From: DASXMX01 sp036794395
GTDB taxonomy: Bacteria; Planctomycetota; Phycisphaerae; Tepidisphaerales; Tepidisphaeraceae
DNA: 64,000 nucleotides
Direction of reading: 5' to 3'
NCBI GenBank assembly: GCA_036794395.1
Contig: DAIRGS010000001.1
Location: forward strand, 1 to 64,000
Shown here in pieces: positions 36,850 through 45,040 of this stretch. Under the pieces are notes generated by a model. The model was not told the DNA's origin and ran no database searches. It saw nothing but the letters and a program-made list of their open reading frames with translations. The first letter of the stretch is position 1. The number at the start of each line of letters is the position of its first letter. Both the position numbers and the translations under genes were made by a program.

Positions 36850-37899
36850 TTAGTGTAATGGATTCGTTGCGGGCGCGGAAGCGGGAGAGTCGTGGGGAAG
36901 CAGATATTGGGGGAAGCGTTGGGATTCATAGAGTGTCTCCGTGCCGGCATCGTCAATCGTGACAATTCGGGCCGCCGCGCCGTCTAGTCGTTCGATCATC
37001 TCCAAACCTTTCTTCGGGCCCAGAATGCTGACGGCGGTGGCGGACCAATCAGCGGTGGTTCCGCTGGGGGCGAGGGTTGTAACACCTATGCGGAACGTGA
37101 GGCTCAAGCCGGTGCGCGGATCGATGATGTGGGAGTATCGTTTGCCGTTGATGGTGGCGGAGCGGTAGGTGTCGCCGGAGGTGGAGACGGCGTAGTTTCG
37201 GAATTGAACGTGATCGGAAATCTGCTGCGGGTCTTTGAGGGATTGGATGGCGACGCGCCAATCCTTGCGGGCGGGCGGTGGATCGCCGACGGTGATGTCG
37301 CCGGCCGAGCCGCACAGGGCGCGGGTGATGCCGCGGTGATTGAGGAGCTTGAGGACCTGGTCGGAGGTGTAGCCCTTGGCGATGCCGCCGACATCAAGTT
37401 GCATGCCCGCGTGCATCAAATGGACGCGGTGGTGCTCGCGATCGAGCTTGATGTAGCGCCAGCCGATGCATGCAAGCGCCTCTTTGAGCTTCCGGGGATC
37501 CGGAAGCTTCCCATCTTTTTTGCTCTGGCGTTGGAGCTTGGACAGCGGGCCGACCGTGATGTCAAACGCGCCATCGGAGGCTTGAGCGGCTTCGACTGCC
37601 TTACAGAGAAGCTCCCACATATCATCGCTGACATCGACCGGCTCGGTCATCGGCCCGGCATCGGTGCGGCGCGAGAGTTGACTGAGCTCACTGCCGGGGT
37701 CGTAGTCGCTGAAGACGTTGTTGAGTTGATCGACCCGGTTCCAGGCGGCCTCGGCGGCGTCATCGGCGGTTTTGGCGTCATCGCAGTAGATGAGCAACTG
37801 GAAAATTGTGCCCATCTTCTGCTGCTGATAGGCGAACTCACGCTGCTCGCCGGCGACGGAAAGGGCGGGAAGCATCCAGCAGAACACGAGAATCAGCAT
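36850..37899 (-). CDS. apbE: FAD:protein FMN transferase (ApbE)
   Basis: A 349-residue protein starting at ATG 37899 (MLILVFCWMLPALSVAGE, a signal peptide). ApbE landmarks are in order: YQQQKMGTIFQLLIY, the ASDGAFDITVGPLSKL loop, DVGGIAKGYTSDQVLKLL, ALCGSAGDITV and YSHIIDPRTGLSLT with metal-binding residues. Family members flavinylate periplasmic redox proteins such as NqrC and RnfG by attaching FMN to Thr/Ser. The open frame extends to 38190, but that prefix is translated repeat DNA: almost the same peptide is encoded by the second repeat copy at 51.3 kb. A start at 37953, inside the repeat edge, is possible. No flavinylation target is seen nearby. Confidence 0.88.
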   Translation of the reverse strand: MLILVFCWMLPALSVAGEQREFAYQQQKMGTIFQLLIYCDDAKTADDAAEAAWNRVDQLNNVFSDYDPGSELSQLSRRTDAGPMTEPVDVSDDMWELLCKAVEAAQASDGAFDITVGPLSKLQRQSKKDGKLPDPRKLKEALACIGWRYIKLDREHHRVHLMHAGMQLDVGGIAKGYTSDQVLKLLNHRGITRALCGSAGDITVGDPPPARKDWRVAIQSLKDPQQISDHVQFRNYAVSTSGDTYRSATINGKRYSHIIDPRTGLSLTFRIGVTTLAPSGTTADWSATAVSILGPKKGLEMIERLDGAAARIVTIDDAGTETLYESQRFPQYLLPHDSPASAPATNPLH

Positions 37900-37922
37900 T
37901 GCGACGCCGCGCGATACGGTTA

Positions 37923-38196
37923 TTCTAAATGACCGTGCGGGATTCCGCGCCATTGCTTTCAAGTGGCACGGCCTTCCAGGCCGTGGACGGGGACGCTTCG
38001 GGTCGGGCGCCGGGTGAGATGTGGGAAAACCAACTTTCCTTGAGGGAGCATTTTCTTCCCGCAACTTCAGAAGGTTGTCTTTGTATCGAAACTTGGTTTT
38101 CCCAAATCGAACCCGTCGCTGGGAATCATCCCCCTTGACCATGGGCTGGAAGCCCATGCCACGAAATGGCGCGGAATCGTGCATGGTCATTTAGAA
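37923..38196. repeat. Nested inverted-repeat element, copy 1 (about 274 bp)
   Basis: The outer arms begin TTCTAAATGACC and end GGTCATTTAGAA, and each contains GATTCCGCGCCATT or its complement. A second stem is GGCACGGCCTTCCAGGCCGTGG, repeated as an inverted ATGGGCTGGAAGCCCAT near 38140. An inner inverted pair carries GTGGGAAAACCAACTTTC and GAAACTTGGTTTTCCCA. It has no gene of its own, so it looks like a non-autonomous element. Copy 2 is at 51301. Confidence 0.75.
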
Positions 38197-38462
38197 CTCC
38201 ACGGAGTTGAGTCGTTTTAGCTCGTCTGAATCTTACAAAGAGGATGGTGAACTTGACTTCCGACACCGTTGAAATGGCGACATTATCACTAGGAAACTTG
38301 TAAACCCGGTCGCGAAGCCCTTTCCGCACAGAAACTCTCGCGGCGGCCATCATTACAACCCCAAATTGACCGCGATTGCGTCAACAATCAGGCACTACTA
38401 GGATATGCATTCCAGAGGGCGAAGTATCAATCCGCATTCCAAGAAAGACGAGGAATCACAAA
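38197..38462. other. Intergenic region upstream of the SUMF1-domain gene
   Basis: About 266 bp after the repeat element. I see no gene or structural RNA. TTGACC at 38366 could be a -35 element, but no matching -10 lies at the right spacing, so no promoter is called. Confidence 0.4.
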
Positions 38463-39614
38463 GTGTTTTCCAGCCTTGCCAACTGTCGCAACCCCAAGCT
38501 GAGCAAGCGGGTGTCATTCGTGCTGGCCGTTTCGCTGGCCGTCGCGGGACTACTCACCGGCGCCGCGTGTGTGAAGGCCGCACCGGCCGCTGATCCGAGT
38601 AAGCCGTTCGAGCAGAAGCTCGATGGCACCGACGTGAGCTTCAAAATGGTGCCGATCCCCGCGGGCGCCTTTCTGATGGGCAGCCCCGAATCGGAGGCCG
38701 GCCGCGCCAAGACCGAAGGCCCCCAGCATGAAGTGAAGATTGACCCGTTCTTCATGGAAGAGCATGAAGTGACGTGGGCGGAATACAACCTGTTCCTGAA
38801 TAATTACAACCGCCTTGCCGGAAAAGGATTCGCGCCCGTTCCAAAAGACAAGCTGGCCGATGCGGTTACGTTTCCGACCCCGATGTACGATTTGGACGCG
38901 GGGCCGGCGCTTCAGCGAATGGGCGGACGCACGGGGAAGTTCCCGGCGGTGATCATGTCGCAGTACGCGGCCAAGCAGTACACCAAATGGCTGAGCAAAA
39001 AGACGGGCCGGTTTTATCGTTTGCCCAGCGAGGCCGAATGGGAGTACGCCGCCCGCGCGGGGACAAAAACGGCGTACTTCTTCGGGGATGATCCCGCGAA
39101 GCTCGGGGATTTTGCCTGGTTCAAGACCAACTCCAACGAGGCCGACGGCGACACCGGGTACCACCCGATCATGAGCAAGAAGCCTAATCCTTGGGGCCTG
39201 TACGATATCTACGGCAACGCCTCGGAATGGTGCATCGACCAGTACGCGGCCGACTGGTACGCCCAGTTCGGCGGCAAAAGCACGGAAGCTGAAAAAGCGG
39301 TGAATTGGCCCAAGGTGCAGTATCCGCGCGTGCTTCGCGGCGGGAATTATGACTCTGAAGCCGCCGAGTGCCGTTCAGCGGCGCGCATGGGCTCGAATCG
39401 GCTGATGAACACCACGGACCCGCAGCTTCCAAAAAGCCCGCACTGGATGAGCGACGGATTCATCATTGGATTCCGCGTGATCGCGCCGGTGAAAGAGCCT
39501 TCGGAACCCGAAAAGCTGAAGTGGTGGGATGTGGATGATCCCACCACCGCAATGACTATTCAGCGAGATCGCGAACAGCGCGCGGTGATCAAGCAGGGGC
39601 CGATCGAGAAATAG
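38463..39614 (+). CDS. Secreted SUMF1/FGE-sulfatase-domain protein
   Basis: A 383-residue protein from GTG 38463, with AGGAA 7 bases upstream. The N-terminus is a signal sequence (VSFVLAVSLAVAGLLTGAAC). The formylglycine-generating-enzyme fold follows: VPIPAGAFLMGSP, VKIDPFFMEEHEVTWAEY, YRLPSEAEWEYAARAG, NPWGLYDIYGNASEWC and RVLRGGNYDS...RSAARM...GFRV. True FGE has two copper-binding Cys in this last block; here the first is Ser (GGNYDS) and only AEC keeps a Cys at the second position. It is thus more likely a structural or EgtB/PvdO-like relative than an active sulfatase activator, despite the sulfatase 3 kb away. Confidence 0.85.
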   Translation: MFSSLANCRNPKLSKRVSFVLAVSLAVAGLLTGAACVKAAPAADPSKPFEQKLDGTDVSFKMVPIPAGAFLMGSPESEAGRAKTEGPQHEVKIDPFFMEEHEVTWAEYNLFLNNYNRLAGKGFAPVPKDKLADAVTFPTPMYDLDAGPALQRMGGRTGKFPAVIMSQYAAKQYTKWLSKKTGRFYRLPSEAEWEYAARAGTKTAYFFGDDPAKLGDFAWFKTNSNEADGDTGYHPIMSKKPNPWGLYDIYGNASEWCIDQYAADWYAQFGGKSTEAEKAVNWPKVQYPRVLRGGNYDSEAAECRSAARMGSNRLMNTTDPQLPKSPHWMSDGFIIGFRVIAPVKEPSEPEKLKWWDVDDPTTAMTIQRDREQRAVIKQGPIEK

Positions 39615-39667
39615 AACGCTGTCGAGAACTCATGGTGCAGGTTGGAAACTGACTGTGAACGCGCCCT

Positions 39668-39777
39668 GTGACACGGGTTTGCAACCCGTGATGACGGTCT
39701 TCCGGTGAAAGTTGATCTGAATCAAAAGCTTTTTTGAAAAAGACAGACTGGCTGACACAGTTGAAAACCCGTGTCAC
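39668..39777. repeat. Hairpin plus 13-bp inverted repeat
   Basis: CACGGGTT-TGC-AACCCGTG at 39672-39690 is a perfect hairpin. GTGACACGGGTTT (39668-39680) is also repeated inverted as AAACCCGTGTCAC at 39765-39777. It fills most of the gap between the SUMF1-domain gene and the next oxidoreductase. There is no U-run, so termination is uncertain. Confidence 0.7.
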
Positions 39778-39855
39778 GAGGACGGAAACGCCGCGGGGTC
39801 CGAGATTAACGAAAAACATGTGTCCCAATCATTCATTATGAACCAGGAGCGAGCG

Positions 39856-41208
39856 ATGAACGAGGTACAGGTTCCTTCCCGACGTGATTTTTTGAAGACG
39901 TCCGCCGGTGCGGCGGCGGGCGCTGCGTTTGCCGGCACGATGCTGAGCGCAAGCGGCGTCTACGCCCAAACCGATGACACGATCAAGATCGCCCTGATCG
40001 GCTGCGGCGGGCGCGGAACGGCCGCGGCCGGGCAGGCCCTGAGCACCAAGGGGCCGGTCAAGTTGATCGCGGTTGCCGACGCGTTCGAGGACAACGCGAA
40101 GAAGGCCGTGACCGCGCTTAGCGGAGAGCATGGCGATCGCGTCGATGTTAAGCCCGATCACATCTTTACCGGCTTCGACGCCTATAAGCAGCTTATCGAC
40201 TGCGGCGCCGATCTGATCATCATCGCAACCTCCCCCGGCTTCCGCCCGATTCATTTCGAATACGCGGTCGAAAAAGGCAAGAATGTCTTCATGGAAAAGC
40301 CCGTCGCCACCGATGGCCCGGGAATCCAGCGCATCATCAAGGCAAACGCCGAGGCCAAGAAGAAGGGATTGAAGGTTGCCGTCGGGCTTCAGCGCCATCA
40401 CCAGGCGGGATACATCGAGACGATGAAGCGCATTCACGACGGCGCCATCGGCGGGATAGACAACGGCGAAATTGAACTCCTTCGCGTCTACTGGAACGGC
40501 ACCACCCCCTGGGTTCGCCAGCGCCGGCCGGGCCAGACTGAAATGGAATACCAGATGCGCAACTGGTACTTCTTCACCTGGCTGTGCGGCGACCACATCG
40601 TCGAGCAGCACATCCACAACCTGGACGTGGCCAACTGGGTCAAGAACGGCCACCCCGTCAAGGCCGAAGGCATCGGCGGCCGCACCCTCCGCAATGGCCC
40701 CGATCACGGCCAGATCTACGACCACCACTACGTCGAATATACCTACGCCGACGGCACCAAAATGGCCAGCCAGTGCCGGCATTGGGACCATTCCAAGGGC
40801 AACGTTTCCGAACATGCCCACGGCGTGAAGGGCTACGCCGACCTGTCCGCGTACACCATCAAGTCAAAGGATGGAAAAACATGGTCCCACCCCCGCCGGG
40901 GCGAGCCCAACCCCTATCAGGTTGAGCACGACGATTTCTTCAAGGCCCTTCGCAGCAACGAGCCTTACAACGAAGCCGACAACGGTATCAACAGCACAAT
41001 GACCGCCATCCTCGGCCGCATGGCAACTTATTCCGGCGAAGAAATCACCTGGGAACAGGGCGTGAATTCCAATCTGGATCTGCACCCGAAGGTGTACGAC
41101 TTCAACGCCGATCCGAAGGACATCTGGCCCGACGAATCCGTCCGCGTCGCCCCCGACCGCGACGGCCGGTATCAGGTTCCGATGCCCGGAATTATCAAGG
41201 CGTTCTGA
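39856..41208 (+). CDS. Gfo/Idh/MocA family oxidoreductase, Tat-type leader
   Basis: A 450-residue protein from ATG 39856 (AGGAG 6 bases upstream); ATG 39838 in the same frame is less well supported. The leader PSRRDFLKTSAGAAAGAAF is twin-arginine-like. The Rossmann motif is KIALIGCGGRGTAAA and the family Lys is in MEKPVATDG. The C-terminal domain shares GDHIVEQHIHNLDVANWVKNG with the 35.3-kb paralogue, so the two come from one expansion. It is followed at once by a strong terminator, so this is the end of its transcript. Sugar or polyol oxidation outside the cytoplasm is inferred. Confidence 0.9.
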   Translation: MNEVQVPSRRDFLKTSAGAAAGAAFAGTMLSASGVYAQTDDTIKIALIGCGGRGTAAAGQALSTKGPVKLIAVADAFEDNAKKAVTALSGEHGDRVDVKPDHIFTGFDAYKQLIDCGADLIIIATSPGFRPIHFEYAVEKGKNVFMEKPVATDGPGIQRIIKANAEAKKKGLKVAVGLQRHHQAGYIETMKRIHDGAIGGIDNGEIELLRVYWNGTTPWVRQRRPGQTEMEYQMRNWYFFTWLCGDHIVEQHIHNLDVANWVKNGHPVKAEGIGGRTLRNGPDHGQIYDHHYVEYTYADGTKMASQCRHWDHSKGNVSEHAHGVKGYADLSAYTIKSKDGKTWSHPRRGEPNPYQVEHDDFFKALRSNEPYNEADNGINSTMTAILGRMATYSGEEITWEQGVNSNLDLHPKVYDFNADPKDIWPDESVRVAPDRDGRYQVPMPGIIKAF

Positions 41209-41234
41209 GCCAACCCCTGGCCAACGTAGCTCGA

Positions 41235-41272
41235 ATCGCACCGCTGCCCAAACAGCGGTGCGATCTTTTTTT
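41235..41272 (+). terminator. Rho-independent terminator
   Basis: A perfect 12-bp stem (ATCGCACCGCTG / CAGCGGTGCGAT) with loop CCCAAA, followed by CTTTTTTT. It lies 27 bases after the oxidoreductase stop codon. Confidence 0.93.
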
Positions 41273-41276
41273 AAAA

Positions 41277-41419
41277 GGGAGTGCGAGGCTCCCGCCGAGC
41301 TTCTTCCACCACGGAAACGCGCGTGGTTTGACAGGAACTTACCTTTCCGACAGGCATAGATATTCGCCTTCCGGGAACGTAACGCGAACAAACACGCTCG
41401 GCAGGAGCCTCGCACTCCC
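41277..41419. repeat. Palindrome pair, GGGAGTGCGAGGCTCC family (locus 4)
   Basis: Arms at 41277-41300 and, inverted, 41396-41419. The second is preceded by ACAAACACGCTCGGC, and the matching arm of locus 5 has the closely similar ATAAACACGCTCGGC. It lies just 3' of the RAYT gene. Confidence 0.9.
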
Positions 41420-41452
41420 AAGATGGTGGACATCAACTCGTCAGTCGCCAGT

Positions 41453-41974
41453 TCACCACGGCAGGTAATTCAATTCGCCTTGATACGGCCAGTCATCGGC
41501 AACTGACGCAAGACCAAGTCGAACAGGGTTCTCGCGAACGTAGTTCCATTTCTCCTGATAGCTCTCACCATCGCGGAGAGTCCGATCCCAATGGTCCGTT
41601 TGCCACCGATGCTCCACTAATTTCACCTGCCTTGTAAACTGCGACTTCCAGAACCTGACCCACGAATCGAAACTGAATTCACGGCTCGCCGGACTGGCAA
41701 AAAGGTGAATGTGGTCCGGCATGATGACGTATCTTCCAACGAGCCATTTGTCGGCGTCGGTCCACACTTTGATTAAAAGCTCATGGATCGGATCACACGC
41801 CAGATATGGCCTGCGATCGCGAGTGCATATCGTCAGAAAAACAACTGTGGAGCGGTTAAGCCGACGGTATACGCCATGCGCAGGCACGTTGCGCGCGAGA
41901 AACTTCTCAAAGTGGGAGTGCGAGGCTCCTGCCGGGCTTTTATCGTCGTTCGGCGGGCGTGATTCGTTTTGCAT
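41453..41974 (-). CDS. REP-associated tyrosine transposase (RAYT, Y1_Tnp)
   Basis: A 173-residue IS200-like transposase from ATG 41974 (AAAGGG just upstream; a TTG at 41989 is also possible). It has FLTICTRDRRPYL, the HUH metal-binding MPDHIHLFA, and the RAYT signature YQEKWNYVRENPVRLGL with the probable nucleophilic Tyr. Such enzymes cut single-stranded DNA at repeated extragenic palindromes. Unusually, one repeat arm (41914-41936) lies inside the 5' coding part and encodes SPAGASHS. Paired palindromes flank the gene on both sides, as in known REPtrons. The gene looks intact. Confidence 0.85.
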   Translation of the reverse strand: MQNESRPPNDDKSPAGASHSHFEKFLARNVPAHGVYRRLNRSTVVFLTICTRDRRPYLACDPIHELLIKVWTDADKWLVGRYVIMPDHIHLFASPASREFSFDSWVRFWKSQFTRQVKLVEHRWQTDHWDRTLRDGESYQEKWNYVRENPVRLGLASVADDWPYQGELNYLPW

Positions 41975-42030
41975 CGCATTCCCTTTCAAGTAATTACGAT
42001 AAACACGCTCGGCAGGAGCCTCGCGCTCCC
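41914..42030. repeat. Palindrome pair, GGGAGTGCGAGGCTCC family (locus 5)
   Basis: Arms at 41914-41936 and, inverted, 42007-42030. The outer arm ends 3 bases after the GH4 stop codon; the inner arm is within the RAYT N-terminal coding region. Confidence 0.9.
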
Positions 42031-42033
42031 ATG

Positions 42034-43410
42034 TTATTGTGCCGTCTTACGGCTGCGTCTGAATTCCGCGGGATCGACCGCCGCGAACGTCTTCCCACTA
42101 CACGCCACCAGCGACTTCTTCGCATCCAACCAGGGCAGCAACCCGCCATGCGCGGCGATCAGCTCATCACACATCTCAACAATCTGATCCAGCTTCAGCG
42201 TCGCGGCCGTTAACGGGTCCAGCATGCACGCCTGGTAGACATGATCGCGCCGCCCTTCCAGTGCGGCCCGGATAAACAGCTCATGCTGAATCACATGGGG
42301 CATCATGTATCCCAGCAGTTGCGGCGGCAATTCGCCTACGCTTGTAAAATGAAGCCCCGAGCGATCGACCAGCGTGGGAGCTTCGGCAATTGCATCCGGC
42401 GGGAGATTCGAGATCGCGCCGCGATTGGGCATGTTGCCGTACACGACACGTGCAGTGCCGGTCACCATGGAATGGATGATCGAACTACCATACTCGTGGC
42501 TGCGGTGGACCTCGATCGATTCCTCAGACCTGCCCAGTCGCTTGAGCCGCTCAAATTCATCGATGATACGATCGCACCGCCGGAGGTATTCGTCGATGGG
42601 CACCGAGAATCGATCGATGTGCTCCTTGCCGTGCGGAATAAAGTACGGGCTGTACTCGGCGTTATGTTCACTGGATTCGGTGACGAAAAAACCGAGCCGG
42701 CACATGAGTTCAAAGCGAACGCGGTTGGAATCGTAAACCTCGGGACGCTTCATGGCTTCGAACAAACGCGGATAAAGATCCTCGCCTTTTTTTTCCAGCC
42801 GCAGGTAAAAGGCCATGTGGTTGATGCCAGCACAAACAAATGCCACTTGCTTGGAATCTTCGCCGATATACCCCATCAGTTCGTCGAGTGTTCCCTGAAC
42901 GCTATGGCAGAGGCCCACCGCCGGCACCGAGCTGTTGCGGGTGATGGTCTGCATGTTCATGCTCATGGGGTTGGCATAATTCAGCAGGACCGCGCGCGGG
43001 CAGACCGCCGCCATATCCTCGCAAAGACCGCGCAAGACGGGAAAAGTCCGCAACGCTCGGAAGAGTCCGCCGGGGCCAGTTGTGTCGGCGATGGTGAAGT
43101 TAAGGCCGTATTTGCGGGGAATCTCAAAGTCGACCAGCGTGGAATCGAAGCCCCCCACCTGCACCATATTGATCACAAAATCCGCGTCCCGCAGCGCCTC
43201 GCGGCGATCCAGCGTCGCCTCAATCCGCGGCGACGCGCCAACCGCCGCGGCCGCCTTGCGACAAAGGTTCGCCCCAACTTCCAGGCGATCCGCGTCCACA
43301 TCCATGTAGCTGAGCGTGGCATTGGCGAATTCGGGATAGCTGAGAATATCGCCGGTCAGATTTTTGCAGAACACGACGCTTCCCGCGCCGATCATCGCGA
43401 CCTTGATCAA
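42034..43410 (-). CDS. GH4 family glycosidase (alpha-galactosidase-like)
   Basis: A 458-residue protein from TTG 43410, where GGAG lies 8 bases upstream; this gives the standard GH4 start IKVAMIGAGSVVF, an NAD-binding motif. Family 4 enzymes use NAD+ and a divalent metal to break glycosidic bonds by oxidation-elimination. Metal and catalytic landmarks are LLNYANPMSM, GLCHSVQGT (Cys, His) and CAGINHMAFYL (His). The sequence most resembles the MelA alpha-galactosidase subgroup, but alpha-glucosidase or glucuronidase activity cannot be excluded. The enzyme is cytoplasmic. Confidence 0.88.
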   Translation of the reverse strand: MIKVAMIGAGSVVFCKNLTGDILSYPEFANATLSYMDVDADRLEVGANLCRKAAAAVGASPRIEATLDRREALRDADFVINMVQVGGFDSTLVDFEIPRKYGLNFTIADTTGPGGLFRALRTFPVLRGLCEDMAAVCPRAVLLNYANPMSMNMQTITRNSSVPAVGLCHSVQGTLDELMGYIGEDSKQVAFVCAGINHMAFYLRLEKKGEDLYPRLFEAMKRPEVYDSNRVRFELMCRLGFFVTESSEHNAEYSPYFIPHGKEHIDRFSVPIDEYLRRCDRIIDEFERLKRLGRSEESIEVHRSHEYGSSIIHSMVTGTARVVYGNMPNRGAISNLPPDAIAEAPTLVDRSGLHFTSVGELPPQLLGYMMPHVIQHELFIRAALEGRRDHVYQACMLDPLTAATLKLDQIVEMCDELIAAHGGLLPWLDAKKSLVACSGKTFAAVDPAEFRRSRKTAQ

Positions 43411-43661
43411 CTTGACGGCTCCAATCCGGCCAGACTGGCCGTGCAGCCAATCGTATTCGCCCTCCAATCAGTCGCAAGCAACGACATCCAGCCTCCGTCG
43501 CATGCAATGTCTGCATATTGCTTGACAAATCGCGGCCTCCTAGACGACACTGTCCGTCCGCAATGCGGGTGTCTTTCCGGAGGACGAAGCGTTGTCCCTC
43601 TCCCATCGGGAGAGGGTGCCCCCACCAAAACCACACAACGTCTCAATCGCGAATTCCCTTC
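43411..43661. repeat. Intergenic region with CCCTCTCCC/GGGAGAGGG hairpin
   Basis: The hairpin at 43596-43616 (9-bp arms, loop ATC) is the third copy of the repeat seen in the addB-addA spacer. The remainder shows no gene. Confidence 0.75.
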
Positions 43662-44333
43662 TCAAGGCGACGCAATGTAAATCCGAGTCTCGTACTCCAT
43701 CCGAATTTTTCCGGCGCGTTGGTTTTGATCGAACGCCTTCCGCAGCGTAATCATCATCTCATCAAATCGCGGCGCCCCCGTCAGTGGAATGTACGAAGCC
43801 GATAGCAATCGACCGCGAAGTCCGTCCCAATCATGTTCCTGAAAGTTTTTCAACGTTCGTAAATGCAACGACGGGCCGAAGAGTTCACGAAGCCGGTCCT
43901 CGGGAACAAATTCTTTGCCCGAGCGGGCGAAGTCCGTTCCATATTCGTGAAGGATGCGCTCATACTCGGCCATCAGTGGGCTGGCCGTCGTGTCGCGCGC
44001 ATTCCAGATCAGGGCCGTAAATCCGCCCGGCCCGCAGATCCGCCTGAACTCCGCCGCTGCACGCGGGCCGTCAAACCAATGAAACGCCTGACCCACGACC
44101 ACGCCCTTCACTTTTCCGTCTGGCAGCGTCGTCGCCTCCGCGGGTGCATTGACACTGATAAACCCCGGATATCGCCCCAGCAGTTGCTCGGCCGCCAGCC
44201 GCATCTCGCGATTGGGCTCAATGCCGTAAATCGTGTTGCCTTTTTTCAGAAACACTTCAGACAGAATCCCCGTCCCCGACCCCATATCCGCCAGCGCCCA
44301 GTCAGGACGCAACCCAACTTCCTCAACCAGCAC
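43662..44333 (-). CDS. Class I SAM-dependent methyltransferase, N-terminus probably truncated
   Basis: A 223-residue methyltransferase from GTG 44333. Motif I is ADMGSGTGILSEVFLKKG, followed by IYGIEPNREM and the post-core GVVVGQAFHWFDGPRAAAEFRRIC, typical of the Methyltransf_11/25 group. Related proteins usually have about 40 more residues before motif I with a YRPxYP element; here an in-frame TAG about 40 bases upstream blocks that. The 5' end lies 85 bases from leuD on the opposite strand. It may be a shortened but folded protein or a remnant. Confidence 0.75.
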   Translation of the reverse strand: MLVEEVGLRPDWALADMGSGTGILSEVFLKKGNTIYGIEPNREMRLAAEQLLGRYPGFISVNAPAEATTLPDGKVKGVVVGQAFHWFDGPRAAAEFRRICGPGGFTALIWNARDTTASPLMAEYERILHEYGTDFARSGKEFVPEDRLRELFGPSLHLRTLKNFQEHDWDGLRGRLLSASYIPLTGAPRFDEMMITLRKAFDQNQRAGKIRMEYETRIYIASP

Positions 44334-44418
44334 ATCGACAATCCCCCGCGGCCAGACATGTCCACCGCCCTACCACACCCCCCTGCCTGCCCCTATACTT
44401 TGCCCACAGAGAGGTTTT

Positions 44419-44979
44419 ATGCAATCCATCATCAGCGGCAAAGCGTACGTCCTGGGCGATAACATCGATACCGATCAGATCATCCCCGCCCAGTACCTCA
44501 AATTTAACCCATCCATTCCCGACGAGCGCAAATTCTTCGGCATGTACGCCCTCAGCAGTGTCCCCGAAGGCCAGGCCGGTCTGCCCGGCGGCAAAACGCC
44601 GTTCGTCCGGCCCAACGAATTCAGCAGCGATTTCCAGATCATCATCGGCGGCAAAAATTTCGGCTCGGGCTCCAGTCGTGAGCACGCCCCCCTCGCCCTC
44701 GCCGAGGCCGGCGTCACCGCGGTGATCGCCGAGTTCTACGCCCGAATCTTCTTCCGCAACAGCGTCAACGGCGGATACCTCATCCCCATCGAATCCGTCC
44801 AACGCCTCGTCGAAAAAGTCCGCACGGGCGACGAACTCGAAATCTACCTCGACGAATACTACGTCCTAAACAAGACCAAAAACGAACGCTACGAAATCCG
44901 CCCCCTCGGCGACGTGCTGCCGATCATCGAGGCCGGCGATGTGTTCGAGTATGCGAAGAAGGCGGGGATGCTGAAGTGA
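44419..44979 (+). CDS. leuD: 3-isopropylmalate dehydratase small subunit
   Basis: A 186-residue swivel-domain protein from ATG 44419 with GAGAGG 4 bases upstream; the longer frame to 44233 is ignored. Leucine-pathway LeuD motifs: YVLGDNIDTDQIIPAQYL, GGKNFGSGSSREHAPLAL and FYARIFFRNSVNGG. With LeuC it isomerises 2- and 3-isopropylmalate; the large subunit gene is not in this window. A homoaconitase small subunit is a less likely alternative. The stop is followed 3 bases later by the inverted repeat of the next cassette. Confidence 0.92.
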   Translation: MQSIISGKAYVLGDNIDTDQIIPAQYLKFNPSIPDERKFFGMYALSSVPEGQAGLPGGKTPFVRPNEFSSDFQIIIGGKNFGSGSSREHAPLALAEAGVTAVIAEFYARIFFRNSVNGGYLIPIESVQRLVEKVRTGDELEIYLDEYYVLNKTKNERYEIRPLGDVLPIIEAGDVFEYAKKAGMLK

Positions 44980-44981
44980 AT

Positions 44982-44999
44982 CGTAAAACGTAAAGACGT
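44982..44999 (+). repeat. Left arm of 18-bp perfect inverted repeat
   Basis: CGTAAAACGTAAAGACGT, exactly complementary to 45477-45494. More degenerate units (AAAACGTAAG) continue to its right. Confidence 0.9.
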
Positions 45000-45040
45000 A
45001 AAACGTAAGCCTTGTCTTTGCATTGCTTGTGGGGCCGCCC

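Noticed and set aside
37900..38190. A 97-residue N-terminal extension of ApbE
   Set aside because: It is read from the repeat element; a similar peptide is readable in the second copy at 51.3 kb, and a signal peptide begins at 37899.
42241..43680. A 479-codon open frame opposite the GH4 glycosidase
   Set aside because: Antisense shadow of a gene with clear GH4 motifs; no domain or ribosome binding site.
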